Shown here in pieces: positions 17,377-25,548 of a DNA stretch of 38,416 bases. Location of the stretch: the NCBI GenBank assembly GCA_025350245.1, contig JANXYG010000116.1:1-38416 (forward strand). The letters run 5' to 3'. The notes beneath the pieces were generated by a model, which did no database searches, was not told the origin of the DNA, and saw only the letters and a program-made list of their open reading frames with translations. The position numbers and the translations under genes are program-made. This DNA is from Betaproteobacteria bacterium. Lineage in GTDB: Bacteria; Pseudomonadota; Gammaproteobacteria; Burkholderiales; Ga0077523. Each line of letters begins with the position of its first letter. Within the stretch, counting starts at the first letter, position 1.

Positions 17377-17841
17377 ATGTCAGGCGCAATGCAACCAAGA
17401 CACTTCCCGCCGGGGGAAGGCAGGACCTTCAAGCTCGGCCGGATGACCATGACGTTCAAGACGACTGCCAGCGAGGATTGGAATGCGTATACCGTTTGCG
17501 ATGCGATCGAGCCGCCTGAATCAGGCGCTGGCTACCATCGGCATCCGACCTACGACGAGACCTTCATCATCTGCGAAGGGCACTACGATTTTCGCCTCGA
17601 CGGAAAGGTGTTGAAGCTGGGCCCTGGCGACGTGGTATTCGTCCCGCGCGGAACGGCACACGGGTTCGTGTGCGCCGGGCCCGAAGTGGGGCGCCAGATC
17701 ATCATCAGCTCGCCCGGGGGCGTGTTCGACGCGATGATCGCCGAGGTCTCGATGCTCGACACCGGCAGCCCGACGACCAGGGCCTCCGATGAAGCAAAGG
17801 CGATCGCCGCAAAGTATGGCGTCGAGTTCTTACCCTGGTAG
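17377..17841 (+). CDS. Single-domain cupin protein
   Basis: A 154-residue cupin_2 protein. Motif 1 is GYHRHPTYDETFIICEG, with two His and one Glu as metal ligands; motif 2 is PGDVVFVPRGTAHGF with the fourth ligand His. Such small cupins act as metal-dependent isomerases or dioxygenases, or as ligand sensors; the exact role is not readable. ATG at 17377 is chosen because GGAG at 17367-17370 stands six bases before it; the ATG at 17371 would touch that site. It may belong functionally to the upstream catabolic block, but the 345-base gap leaves this open. Confidence 0.78.
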   Translation: MSGAMQPRHFPPGEGRTFKLGRMTMTFKTTASEDWNAYTVCDAIEPPESGAGYHRHPTYDETFIICEGHYDFRLDGKVLKLGPGDVVFVPRGTAHGFVCAGPEVGRQIIISSPGGVFDAMIAEVSMLDTGSPTTRASDEAKAIAAKYGVEFLPW

Positions 17842-17874
17842 GCGTTGATGCTGGCGAAGCAGCAGCACTGAGCC

Positions 17875-18192
17875 ATGATTGATGCCAACCGCTCGAACCA
17901 AATGCTGGTGCCGCGGCTGCTGGCGTCGTTGATCAGCCTCACACTCATCGGGCTCGGTGTCATGGCGATCCTGACCGAGCACTACTACGGCAGCACCACC
18001 AAATCGGGAGGAGCGGAGGTCTCGCTCGACGGCGCGTCCGCGATCGCGATGGGCTGGAGTGTCGTCCTGTTCGGTCTGGGTCCGCTCGCTCTCTGGTTGC
18101 CCAGCAAGCCACTGGTAGTCTGGTGGATGCTCGCTTGCTTTGGTTGCGCGGGAGCGGCCTTGTATGTTTCGATGCACTTGCGCCATGGCTAG
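17875..18192 (+). CDS. Small inner-membrane protein, function unknown
   Basis: A 105-residue protein with three hydrophobic segments: LVPRLLASLISLTLIGLGVM (about residues 11-32), IAMGWSVVLFGLGPLALWL (about 56-75) and VWWMLACFGCAGAALYVSMH (about 81-101). No catalytic motif is visible and I do not recognise the family. The start follows the cupin gene by 33 bases; the ribosome-binding site is weak. Length, hydrophobic pattern and codon use look like a real gene. Confidence 0.55.
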   Translation: MIDANRSNQMLVPRLLASLISLTLIGLGVMAILTEHYYGSTTKSGGAEVSLDGASAIAMGWSVVLFGLGPLALWLPSKPLVVWWMLACFGCAGAALYVSMHLRHG

Positions 18193-18237
18193 CGACGTCT
18201 CGCGGCCGATGCCAATGGCGCCCACCCGGAGTCGACG

Positions 18238-18693
18238 ATGACCGATACTCACACCGGTGGCTGCGTATGCGGCACCGTGCGCTACCGTGTTCATGGGCAA
18301 CCAACGCTGGGCACGGTCTGCCATTGCACCTATTGCCAGCGTCGGCTGGCGAGCGCCTTCGCGGTCATGGCCAGCTTTCCCGAGCCGGCGGTGGAGATCA
18401 CCCAGGGGCAACTGGTCGAGTGCGAGCATCGCTCCGACGTGAGCGGCCGCTGGCTGCGCATGGCGTTCTGCGGCAAATGCGGAACCACCCTCTGCCACAC
18501 CGCCGAGATCCGGCCCGGCATCCGGACCATCGCCGCGGGAACCTTCGATGACCCGCGCTGGTTCAGGATCGACCGGCACATCTGGGTGCAGTCGAAACTG
18601 CCCTGGGTCACCATTCCCGAGGGCGTGGCGACTTACCAGCAGGGGTTCGTGGCGGTGCCACCGGCGGATCCCGCCGGCGCCGCCAAAGCCTGA
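18238..18693 (+). CDS. GFA-family zinc protein (glutathione-dependent formaldehyde-activating-like)
   Basis: A 151-residue GFA/CENP-V domain protein with zinc-binding cysteines in GGCVCGTVRY (residues 7-16), VCHCTYCQRR and AFCGKCGTTLCH. The family includes S-(hydroxymethyl)glutathione synthase but most members are uncharacterised, so the reaction cannot be stated. GTGxH and HIWVQSKLPW blocks near the C-terminus are typical. The C-terminal end VPPADPAGAAKA is low-complexity. The gene is followed by two GC-rich dispersed repeats. Confidence 0.8.
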   Translation: MTDTHTGGCVCGTVRYRVHGQPTLGTVCHCTYCQRRLASAFAVMASFPEPAVEITQGQLVECEHRSDVSGRWLRMAFCGKCGTTLCHTAEIRPGIRTIAAGTFDDPRWFRIDRHIWVQSKLPWVTIPEGVATYQQGFVAVPPADPAGAAKA

Positions 18694-18710
18694 ACGAAGC
18701 AACCTCAGAA

Positions 18711-18790
18711 GCGGAGCGGCCCCGTCCACAGGGTCCCCCGAGGGAGACGGGACGCCCCCTCGAGGGGGAAGGCGCAGCGCAGCCCGGAGG
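18711..18790 (+). repeat. GC-rich dispersed repeat, copy A
   Basis: Pattern GCGGAGCGGCCCCGTCCACA, then an internal CCCCCTCGAGGGGG palindrome, then AAGGCGCAGCGCAGCC. It is a diverged version of copy B immediately downstream; both read in the same direction. This type of repeat resembles intergenic elements known from Comamonadaceae genomes (recognised by pattern, not searched). Confidence 0.7.
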
Positions 18791-18814
18791 TGCTGAACGG
18801 AGGGGCGTCTGAAA

Positions 18815-18908
18815 CGGAGGGGCCCCGTCCGCAGGGTTCCCCGAGGAACGGGGCGCCCCCTCCTGAGGGGGAAGGCGAAGCGCAGCGCAGCCTGGGGGTG
18901 GGCGTCAC
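18815..18908 (+). repeat. GC-rich dispersed repeat, copy B
   Basis: Begins CGGAGGGGCCCCGTCCGCAG and ends AGCGCAGCCTGGGGGTGGGC. Its last ~50 bases are almost identical to the reverse complement of the copy at 29085-29176. It ends two bases before the stop codon of the minus-strand gene that finishes at 18910. Internal CCCCCTCCTGAGGGGG can form a hairpin and may serve as a transcription end for either side. Confidence 0.8.
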
Positions 18909-18909
18909 C

Positions 18910-20883
18910 TCAGTCGTTCACACTCACCACCGCCACGGCATAGGCGCCCAGCCGCAGCTTTGCGGTCGCGGGCAGTAGCTTCCACCTTTCCTGAAAGCCC
19001 GCCGGATCGGTGGCGGCTTCGACGAAGCTGGCCTCGTCCAGGATCGAGACGAACGCTTCGCCACGCAGGCCCGATAGCGCAACAGCCTGGTCGTTGGCCG
19101 TCAGATTTGCGATCCACAACACGGTTCCACCCTTCGCCTTCCACGCCAGCGTTTCTACCTTCGTGTGGTCCGACGACGTGGCCGTCATCTGTCGGCAGCC
19201 GGCGCTGCGGGCGAGGCCGGTGAGCACGTGGAACGCGGGATACACCTGCGCGCCCGGTGTCTTCTCGAACCAGGGCTGTGGCGCATTCGCGGCGCAATGG
19301 ATGAATCCCAGCGGACCCGTGGGCGCCCCGAACGTCACCGCGTCTACCGTGGTGCGCGCCAGCGTTGCCACATAGCCCAGTGTCCATGCCGCACCGAACA
19401 GCGCGCGCGTGCGCGGGTCGGCCTGCGCGAGGCAGACGCGCTCGTTGGCCGGGTTCGGCGTGAAGGTGGCGCCGTGCGGATTGTCGCGGCAGCCGATGGC
19501 GCTCGGGCCGACGCGATGCAGTGCATGGCCGATGAAGGTGCGCGCGGTCTCGACCTGATAGGGCAGCGCCGCGAGCGTTTCCATCACCGCGCGATCGTCG
19601 GCCGCGTGCACGATGGGGCAGGTGGTGTTGACCACGAAGTCGAGCAGCTCGGCCGGTGGCCTCTTGCGGTTCAGCTCGGTGAAGAACGAGAGCATCCCGC
19701 CGCCCAGTTCGACGCCGGGGAAAGCCGCACGCGCGGCCGCGTACAGGACATCGAGTGGCGGCGCGGGCGGACGCTCTCCTGCCGGCAGCACCGACTTAAG
19801 ATCGCCGACGGGGCAGACCGCGATCGCGGAAAGCTTCAGGCCCGACTCGGTCACCAGCGCGCCGAGGCGCTTCAGTTCGGCGGCGTAGTCGCCGATGCTC
19901 GCGACCACGATCTCGAGCGTGGCGCGGGCGCCGGTCTGCTCGGCCAGCACGCGAAAGCCATACAGATCCTTCAGGCTGTGGCCCGCGCGCGGATCGAAGT
20001 GGCACACCAGTACCCGCGGCCCGAGCCGCCGGAGCAATGACAGGCGCTGGATCGAATGCTCGATCTCGCCGGCCGGCAGGCCCACGCCGATGGCGGGCAT
20101 GGGCCGGCGCGAGACGGCGCCGAGCTTCACCCCGATCGGCGCTGCTGTCGAAGAACGCGTGGCTTCGGGGATCTTGCCGCCGAGCGAGAAGCGCACCGAC
20201 TGCCTCACCGGCACACCGGCCGGCAGCGTGTACGGCCAGGGCAGGGCCAGCGGCCGGACGTAGGTCTTGAACGACGCATCGGTCCAGTTGCGGTGGTCTT
20301 CGGTTTCCCAGGTGTCGCCCTCCATGCGCACCGTGGCTTCGACGCCGGGCAGCACCGAATGGGTGAGGGCGCGCACATGCAGGAACGGCTGGACCGGGTT
20401 CACGTGTTGCGGGAACACCGACTTCTCGACGCGCCCATCGACATGCTCGATGCGCAGCGACCGGCCGACCACGCCGGCGAGCGGATGCAGGATGACGAAG
20501 CCGCTGCGGGCGGTGCGGAAGTCCGTGCCGGGCGTGGCAACGCCCTCGAAATCGAGATTGCCGTCGGCGTGACCCTCGATGACAATGTCGAACGCCAGCT
20601 TCATGCCGTCGCGTTCGCAGCGCCCCCGGTACGACACCGAGAAGCCGTCGCGGCGCTGGTCGACCTTCAGGTTTTCCAGCGCGGGCACGTAGGTGCCCCA
20701 GTTTTCGTCGCGCACGAGAAAGGCGATGGCGCGCAGCGCTTCGACGCCGTTCACGCGCAGATAGCGCAACTGGCCGCCGTCGAGTTCGACGCTCAGCGGG
20801 CCGGCGTGGAGGATGCGGCCGGGGTTGTCGGGCTGTTCGGTACCGACGCGGATGACCGCGGACGACGGGAGCGGCTGGTTCAC
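18910..20883 (-). CDS. Large glycosidase-like protein, resembles D-apionate lactonase
   Basis: A 657-residue cytoplasmic-looking protein without signal peptide. The N-terminal ~230 residues look like a beta-sandwich (ILHAGPLSVELDGGQLRYLR, VRDENWGTYVP, VVLHPLAGV-like FVILHPLAGVVG, HVDGRVEKSVFP, EGDTWETEDHRNWTDASFKT). The rest looks like a TIM-barrel with a C-terminal beta domain. This layout and the WTDASFKTYVRPLALPWPYT block match what I recall of ApnL, the D-apionate lactonase of apiose catabolism; I hold this as a likely family, not a proven reaction. GTG at 20883 is chosen: GGAGG lies five bases before it, 25 bases after the ATPase stop, whereas the earlier ATG would overlap the ATPase gene. 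Last gene of the importer operon, so it probably acts on the imported sugar acid or lactone. Confidence 0.65.
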   Translation of the reverse strand: MNQPLPSSAVIRVGTEQPDNPGRILHAGPLSVELDGGQLRYLRVNGVEALRAIAFLVRDENWGTYVPALENLKVDQRRDGFSVSYRGRCERDGMKLAFDIVIEGHADGNLDFEGVATPGTDFRTARSGFVILHPLAGVVGRSLRIEHVDGRVEKSVFPQHVNPVQPFLHVRALTHSVLPGVEATVRMEGDTWETEDHRNWTDASFKTYVRPLALPWPYTLPAGVPVRQSVRFSLGGKIPEATRSSTAAPIGVKLGAVSRRPMPAIGVGLPAGEIEHSIQRLSLLRRLGPRVLVCHFDPRAGHSLKDLYGFRVLAEQTGARATLEIVVASIGDYAAELKRLGALVTESGLKLSAIAVCPVGDLKSVLPAGERPPAPPLDVLYAAARAAFPGVELGGGMLSFFTELNRKRPPAELLDFVVNTTCPIVHAADDRAVMETLAALPYQVETARTFIGHALHRVGPSAIGCRDNPHGATFTPNPANERVCLAQADPRTRALFGAAWTLGYVATLARTTVDAVTFGAPTGPLGFIHCAANAPQPWFEKTPGAQVYPAFHVLTGLARSAGCRQMTATSSDHTKVETLAWKAKGGTVLWIANLTANDQAVALSGLRGEAFVSILDEASFVEAATDPAGFQERWKLLPATAKLRLGAYAVAVVSVND

Positions 20884-20908
20884 GACTACCTCCGAAGTGG
20901 CGACGGCG

Positions 20909-22015
20909 TCAGCCCGCGATGACGAGCTCGCTGTCGGGGTCGATGAGCACGACACGATTCATGTCGAAGGCGAGTTCGATGCGCTCGCCGGGTTGCGATA
21001 CATCGTGCGCCTGCAACTCGGCGACGACTGGCGCATCGCCCAGACGGAAGGTCGCGTAGGTACGCGCGCCGGTGGGCTGGAGCAGATCGATGGTGACGGT
21101 ATGGCGCACGATGCCGGCGCGCGCTTCGCCGGCGCCGCCGCGGCTCATGTGCTCGGGTCGTACGCCCAGCACCACCGGCCGGCCGGCATGGGCGGCCATC
21201 GTCTCGGCGCGCGTGGGTGGCAGAGCCAGCTCGGTGCCGTCTCTGGTGCGCACCACGAGCGCATTGCCGGCGGCGGTCAGGCTCGCGGGGACGAAGTTCA
21301 TCGCCGGCGATCCGAGAAAGCCCGCCACATAGCGCGTGGCCGGGCGCTCGTAGAGTTCGAGCGGCGCCCCCTGCTGTTCGATGCGACCGTCGCGCAGCAG
21401 CACGATGCGGTCGGCCATGGTCATCGCCTCGATCTGGTCGTGGGTGACGTAGATCATGGTCTTGCCCAGATCCTGATGCAGGCGCTTGATCTCGCCGCGC
21501 ATCTCGTCGCGCAACTGCGCGTCGAGATTGGAGAGCGGTTCGTCGAACAGATACAGCCGCGCATTGCGCACCACGGCACGGCCGATCGCCACCCGCTGCA
21601 ACTGCCCGCCCGACAACTGGCGCGGAAAGCGTTCGAGCAGATGATCGATGGCGAGCATGCGCGCCGCACGCTGCACCTTGGGCTCGATCCCGGCCCGCGG
21701 TGTGCGCCGCGCGCGCAGGCCGAACGCGATGTTCTCGAACACGGTCATGTACGGATACAGCGCGTAGTTCTGGAACACCATGGCGATGTCGCGGTCGCGC
21801 GGCGGCAGGTCGTTGACGCGCTGGCCGCCGATCTCGATGCTGCCCTGGTTGGCATCTTCCAGGCCGGCGATGGTCCGCAGCAGCGTGCTCTTGCCGCAGC
21901 CCGACTGCCCCACCAGCACCGTGAACTCGCCGGCGGGAATCTCCAGGTCGACGCCCTTCACCACGTGCGTGCTGCCGTAATACTTGTGCAGATCGGTGAT
22001 CTTCAGGTCTGCCAC
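20909..22015 (-). CDS. Carbohydrate ABC importer ATP-binding protein (MalK/UgpC-type)
   Basis: A 368-residue ATPase with Walker A GQSGCGKST (residues 36-44), Q-loop FQNYALYPYMTV, signature LSGGQLQRVAIGRA, Walker B YLFDEPLSNLDAQ and switch YVTHDQIEAMTMADRI. The C-terminal third (from about residue 240) is the TOBE/OB regulatory domain found in MalK and UgpC. It energises the permease pair encoded just upstream in the operon; the gap to the permease gene is four bases. It is the third member of a polycistron running leftward from the binding protein. Confidence 0.92.
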   Translation of the reverse strand: MADLKITDLHKYYGSTHVVKGVDLEIPAGEFTVLVGQSGCGKSTLLRTIAGLEDANQGSIEIGGQRVNDLPPRDRDIAMVFQNYALYPYMTVFENIAFGLRARRTPRAGIEPKVQRAARMLAIDHLLERFPRQLSGGQLQRVAIGRAVVRNARLYLFDEPLSNLDAQLRDEMRGEIKRLHQDLGKTMIYVTHDQIEAMTMADRIVLLRDGRIEQQGAPLELYERPATRYVAGFLGSPAMNFVPASLTAAGNALVVRTRDGTELALPPTRAETMAAHAGRPVVLGVRPEHMSRGGAGEARAGIVRHTVTIDLLQPTGARTYATFRLGDAPVVAELQAHDVSQPGERIELAFDMNRVVLIDPDSELVIAG

Positions 22016-22019
22016 GTTG

Positions 22020-22850
22020 TCACCCCTTGATGGCGCCGAGCGACATGCCGCGCACCAGATAGCGCTGCATGAAGCCGACGATGATGAAGATCGGCACCGT
22101 GCCCAGCACCGACATCGCCGATATCTTGGCCCAGAAATTGGACTGGCCGCCGAAGTAGTGTGTGACCTGCACCGTGTAGGTGGTGACCTCGGTGCGGGTG
22201 AGCACCAGGGCGAAGATGAAGTCGTTCCAGGCGAACACGAAGGTGAAGATGGCGGTGGCGAAGAGGCCGGCGCGGCACATCGGGAACACCACCTTCCACA
22301 GCACCTGCCAGCGGGTGCAGCCGTCGACCAGTGCCGACTCCTCCAGCGCCCTGGGGATGTCGAGGATGTAGCCGCGCATCATCCAGATGACGTAGGGCAG
22401 GTTGAACGCGGTGTAGAGCAGGATCAGGCCGATGTAGGTGTCGACCAGCTTGAGCCACACGTACAGCAGGAAGATCGGGAACACGACCGCGATCGGCGGC
22501 ACCATGCGCTGCGAGATGATCCAGTTGGCGAGATGGTCGCCACCGGTGCGGAAGCGCGCGATGGCGTAGGCGCACAGCGTGCCGAGGAACATCGCGATCA
22601 CCGTGCTCGCGCTGGCGACCACGAAGCTGTTCCACACCGTAGTGGCGTCACCGTCCTTGAACAGCACCGCGTAGCTGTTGAACTGGATCTGCCCCGGCCA
22701 CCACGTGGGCGGGTAGGAGTAGATCTCGTCGGCGGTCTTGAACGAGATCATGAACAGCCAGTAGATCGGGAACACGAAGAACAGCGTGATCGCCGACGCC
22801 GCGGCCAGGCGCAGCGCGAGTTTGATGCGGTGGCGGGTGGCTGATCTCAC
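22020..22850 (-). CDS. Carbohydrate ABC importer permease (MalG/UgpE-type)
   Basis: A 276-residue inner-membrane permease with about six hydrophobic segments, the first being ASAITLFFVFPIYWLFMISF. The cytoplasmic EAA loop EESALVDGCTRWQVLWKVVF contacts the ATPase. GTG at 22850 overlaps the stop of the other permease as GTGA, which indicates coupled translation; no better ATG is present in the right place. Belongs to the CUT1-type importer formed with the neighbouring permease, ATPase and binding protein. Confidence 0.9.
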   Translation of the reverse strand: MRSATRHRIKLALRLAAASAITLFFVFPIYWLFMISFKTADEIYSYPPTWWPGQIQFNSYAVLFKDGDATTVWNSFVVASASTVIAMFLGTLCAYAIARFRTGGDHLANWIISQRMVPPIAVVFPIFLLYVWLKLVDTYIGLILLYTAFNLPYVIWMMRGYILDIPRALEESALVDGCTRWQVLWKVVFPMCRAGLFATAIFTFVFAWNDFIFALVLTRTEVTTYTVQVTHYFGGQSNFWAKISAMSVLGTVPIFIIVGFMQRYLVRGMSLGAIKG

Positions 22851-23722
22851 CGCGTCAACTCGACTCTCTTCAGCGCCGCCATCACCACCACCGACAGCAA
22901 CACGATGATCATCAGCGCCACCGCGGCGGTGTAGCTGGTCTCGAACTGCTGGAAGCCCTTGACGTAGGCGAAGATAGAGATGGTCTCGGTCATGGTGCCG
23001 GGGCCGCCCTTGGTCAGCGCCCAGACGATATCGAACAGGCGGAACAGATCGAGCGCGCGGATCAGGATGGCGATCGCCATGACCGGCCAGATGGCGGGCA
23101 GCACGATGCGGAAGAAAGTGCGCCACCAGCCGGCGCCGTCGATGGCGGCGGCTTCGAGCTGGGACTTGTCCACCGCCGACAGTGCCGCCAGCAGTAGCAG
23201 GAACATGAACGGTGTCCACTGCCAGATCTCGGCCAGCAGGATCGCCGGATAGACGAGGTCGGGTTTGATGGTCCACAGGATCGTGGTCTCGCCGCCGAGC
23301 ATCCAGCTGATCACTTCATTGATCGGCCCGAAGCGCTGGTCGAACATCAGCGACCACGTGGCGCCGGCCACGATGGGCGACACCACCACCGGCAGCACCA
23401 GCAGCGCGACGAACACCGGGCGCCCCGGCAGCTTGTCGATGAACAACTGCGCCATCGCGAGGCCGAGCACGAGTTCGAGCGGTAGGGCGATGGCGGTGAA
23501 GATCACGGTATGCAGCAACGACTGCCACAGGCGTTCGTCGTCGAACAGCATCCTGAAGTTGCGCAGTCCCTGGAACGACGTGTCCAGCTCGGTCATGGTG
23601 ATGCCCTGGAAGCTCACCACGAGCAGGTACACCAGCGGAAACACGCCGACCAGCAACAGCAGGAAGATCGAGGGGGCGACCAGCGAAAGGCTGAAACGGC
23701 GGTCGCGGGAAGAGAGGCGCAT
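22847..23722 (-). CDS. Carbohydrate ABC importer permease (MalF/UgpA-type)
   Basis: A 291-residue inner-membrane permease with six or so hydrophobic segments (first: LVAPSIFLLLLVGVFPLVYL). The EAA loop reads QLEAAAIDGAGWWRTFFRIV, followed by LPAIWPVM. It pairs with the MalG-type permease, whose start overlaps its stop by four bases. The ATG at 23722 is the first in frame and leaves a 99-base gap to the binding-protein gene, a gap that contains a GC-rich hairpin. Confidence 0.9.
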   Translation of the reverse strand: MRLSSRDRRFSLSLVAPSIFLLLLVGVFPLVYLLVVSFQGITMTELDTSFQGLRNFRMLFDDERLWQSLLHTVIFTAIALPLELVLGLAMAQLFIDKLPGRPVFVALLVLPVVVSPIVAGATWSLMFDQRFGPINEVISWMLGGETTILWTIKPDLVYPAILLAEIWQWTPFMFLLLLAALSAVDKSQLEAAAIDGAGWWRTFFRIVLPAIWPVMAIAILIRALDLFRLFDIVWALTKGGPGTMTETISIFAYVKGFQQFETSYTAAVALMIIVLLSVVVMAALKRVELTR

Positions 23723-23772
23723 CGGGCGCGGTGGTGCGGAAAGCGAAGCGTTCGATGGGGGCTCCCCCGACG

Positions 23773-23801
23773 CCGGCCGACTCCGGGCGGGAGCCGGCCG
23801 G
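23773..23801 (-). repeat. Intercistronic hairpin between binding protein and permease genes
   Basis: Arms at 23773-23782 (ccggccgact) and 23792-23801 (agccggccgg) pair at nine of ten positions around a nine-base loop. It lies in the 99-base gap after the binding-protein stop, with no T-run. As at 7934-7985, the position suits a 3' stabiliser that makes the binding protein more abundant than the membrane components. Confidence 0.45.
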
Positions 23802-23821
23802 GCGAGGGAGCGCCTGACGGT

Positions 23822-25306
23822 CTACTTGGGGTAGGCTCCCGACTTCGCGGCCCAGGCGCCGTAGACGGCCTTCTGCTTGTCCAGGCCGATCTGGTTGGTG
23901 GTGGCGTCCCATTGCTTGGCGACGTCGTCGAGGATCTTCTTCGAGTCCTCACCCGCCCACAGGCGGCTGATGCCCTGACGCAGCGCTTCTTCGTACTTGT
24001 CGGTCTGGATCAGCGACAGATCCAGCAGCCCGGTCTGCGAGCCGGCCTTGAGCGCGGCCAGGTAGTCCTTGGCGTCCGGCCACTTCGCCAGATACTCCTT
24101 GCTGGTGAAGTGCGAGTCGCGGAACGGATCGCGCAGCGCGTAGGGCAGTTGCACCCGCTTCATCGAGATGTCTTCGCTGTTCAGCCACTGGATGAACAGG
24201 TAGGCGGCCTCTTTCTGCTTGCTGGTCGAGGCGACCGACAGCGCGAAGCCGGCGGCCAGTTGCGGGTGTCCGCCGGGCGGCACGGCATAGCCCACCTTGC
24301 CCGCGATCGTGGATTTTGGCACCCAGTCGAGCGCCTTCTCGTTGGCCAGGTAGCCGGCCGCGAAACGGCCGTAGGGTGGCCATGAGATGGTCATCGCGCT
24401 CTGCCCCTTGAGGAAGGTCGCGAGGTTCTCGACGAAGCCGAACTTCTCCACGCCGGGCGGCATGAACTTGTTTTCGGCCCGCATCTCGTTGAACACGCGC
24501 ACGCCGATGTCGTTGTTGACCGTGGCCTTCATGCCGGCGTCGAAGAACTTGCCGCCTTCGTTGCGGAAGCGCTCCTGGAACATGTACATCGTGTAGGGCG
24601 GTTCGCGGAAGAACGCGGCGCCATAGATGCCGTCTTTTTTCAGCGCTTCGGTCAGGAAGGCCGCGGTCTCGTCGAACTGCTTCCAGGTCTTGGGCACCGC
24701 CAGCTCGTGGCCGGTCTTGGCTTTGAAGGCTTTCTTCAGGTCGTCGCGCGCGAAGATGTCCTTGCGGTAATACATGACGAACACGTCGCCGTCGTCGGGG
24801 AAGCCGTAGATCTTCCCGTTCACGGTCATCTGATTGTCGCGATAGGTCGGCGCAATCTTTTGCAGTTCGGCGCGGTAGCCGTATTTGTCGACCAGGGCAT
24901 CGAGCGGCTCGAGCGCGCCGGCGCCGGCCAGGTCGGGCATCCACGCCGGGATGACGTTGAGCGCGTCATAGGCGCCGGTGCCGGCCCGGAACTCCTGCAT
25001 GATCTTGGTGAACATCTCGGCCGTGGGGACTTCGACGACCTTGACCTTGCAGCCGGTCTGCTTTTCCCACTCAGGGCCGGAGAAGTTGAGCGGGTCGAGC
25101 GATTGCAGGCCCGCTTCCCAGACGATGGTGATGGTCTTGCCGCCGGCGCAAAGCGGCTTGGCGGCATCGACCGCGCGCTGGGCGGCGCTCTGCGCGGAGG
25201 CGTCGGTGGCGATGGCGAACGTGGCGACCAAGGCCACTATGGCCACGGACAGCGGACTGCGAGCGAGCGCGGCGCAGGGCCGCGCGACGGACAACGGGTG
25301 GTTCAC
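23822..25306 (-). CDS. Extracellular solute-binding protein of a carbohydrate ABC importer
   Basis: A 494-residue periplasmic family-1-type binding protein. A signal peptide is visible (VAIVALVATFAIATDASAQS, cleavage after ASA near residue 38). The mature part has GGKTITIVWEAG, DALNVIPAWMPDLA, IYGFPDDGDVFVMYYRKDIF and the C-terminal closure segment seen in sugar binding proteins. GTG at 25306 is chosen because AGGAGAAG stands five bases before it. First gene of the leftward operon with two permeases, ATPase and the ApnL-like protein; a divergent gene starts 242 bases away. The substrate is probably a sugar, polyol or sugar acid. Confidence 0.88.
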   Translation of the reverse strand: MNHPLSVARPCAALARSPLSVAIVALVATFAIATDASAQSAAQRAVDAAKPLCAGGKTITIVWEAGLQSLDPLNFSGPEWEKQTGCKVKVVEVPTAEMFTKIMQEFRAGTGAYDALNVIPAWMPDLAGAGALEPLDALVDKYGYRAELQKIAPTYRDNQMTVNGKIYGFPDDGDVFVMYYRKDIFARDDLKKAFKAKTGHELAVPKTWKQFDETAAFLTEALKKDGIYGAAFFREPPYTMYMFQERFRNEGGKFFDAGMKATVNNDIGVRVFNEMRAENKFMPPGVEKFGFVENLATFLKGQSAMTISWPPYGRFAAGYLANEKALDWVPKSTIAGKVGYAVPPGGHPQLAAGFALSVASTSKQKEAAYLFIQWLNSEDISMKRVQLPYALRDPFRDSHFTSKEYLAKWPDAKDYLAALKAGSQTGLLDLSLIQTDKYEEALRQGISRLWAGEDSKKILDDVAKQWDATTNQIGLDKQKAVYGAWAAKSGAYPK

Positions 25307-25384
25307 GGTGACTTCTCCTGTGTGATTGTCGTGCAGCACGGTGTCTGCTGTTGCGTGCCTGGTGACGCGTTGCTCGAGCGTGGC

Positions 25385-25398
25385 TGACCCTGGGGTCA
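25385..25398. promoter_or_regulatory. Palindromic operator candidate in a divergent promoter region
   Basis: TGACCC-TG-GGGTCA is a perfect inverted repeat with six-base arms. It lies in the 242-base region between the binding-protein gene (minus) and the hydratase-like gene (plus), 79 bases before the former. A regulator for either operon could bind here. No regulator gene is adjacent. Confidence 0.35.
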
Positions 25399-25548
25399 TT
25401 CCCGCCAGCGGCGCCGCGATTATGTTGAACGTCCGGTGGAGTAGCAAGGAGGCTGGGGCAGCTTCTTCATGCTGCAACGCGATATCGCCAATGTCATGAA
25501 GGTGGCAATCCGCTATCGTTCACGCTTCGCCCGCCCACAGGACTGCGC

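Noticed and set aside
18711-18908. Repeats A and B as a CRISPR array or tRNA remnant
   Set aside because: Only two diverged units of about 80-95 bases, no spacers, no cas genes and no tRNA cloverleaf.
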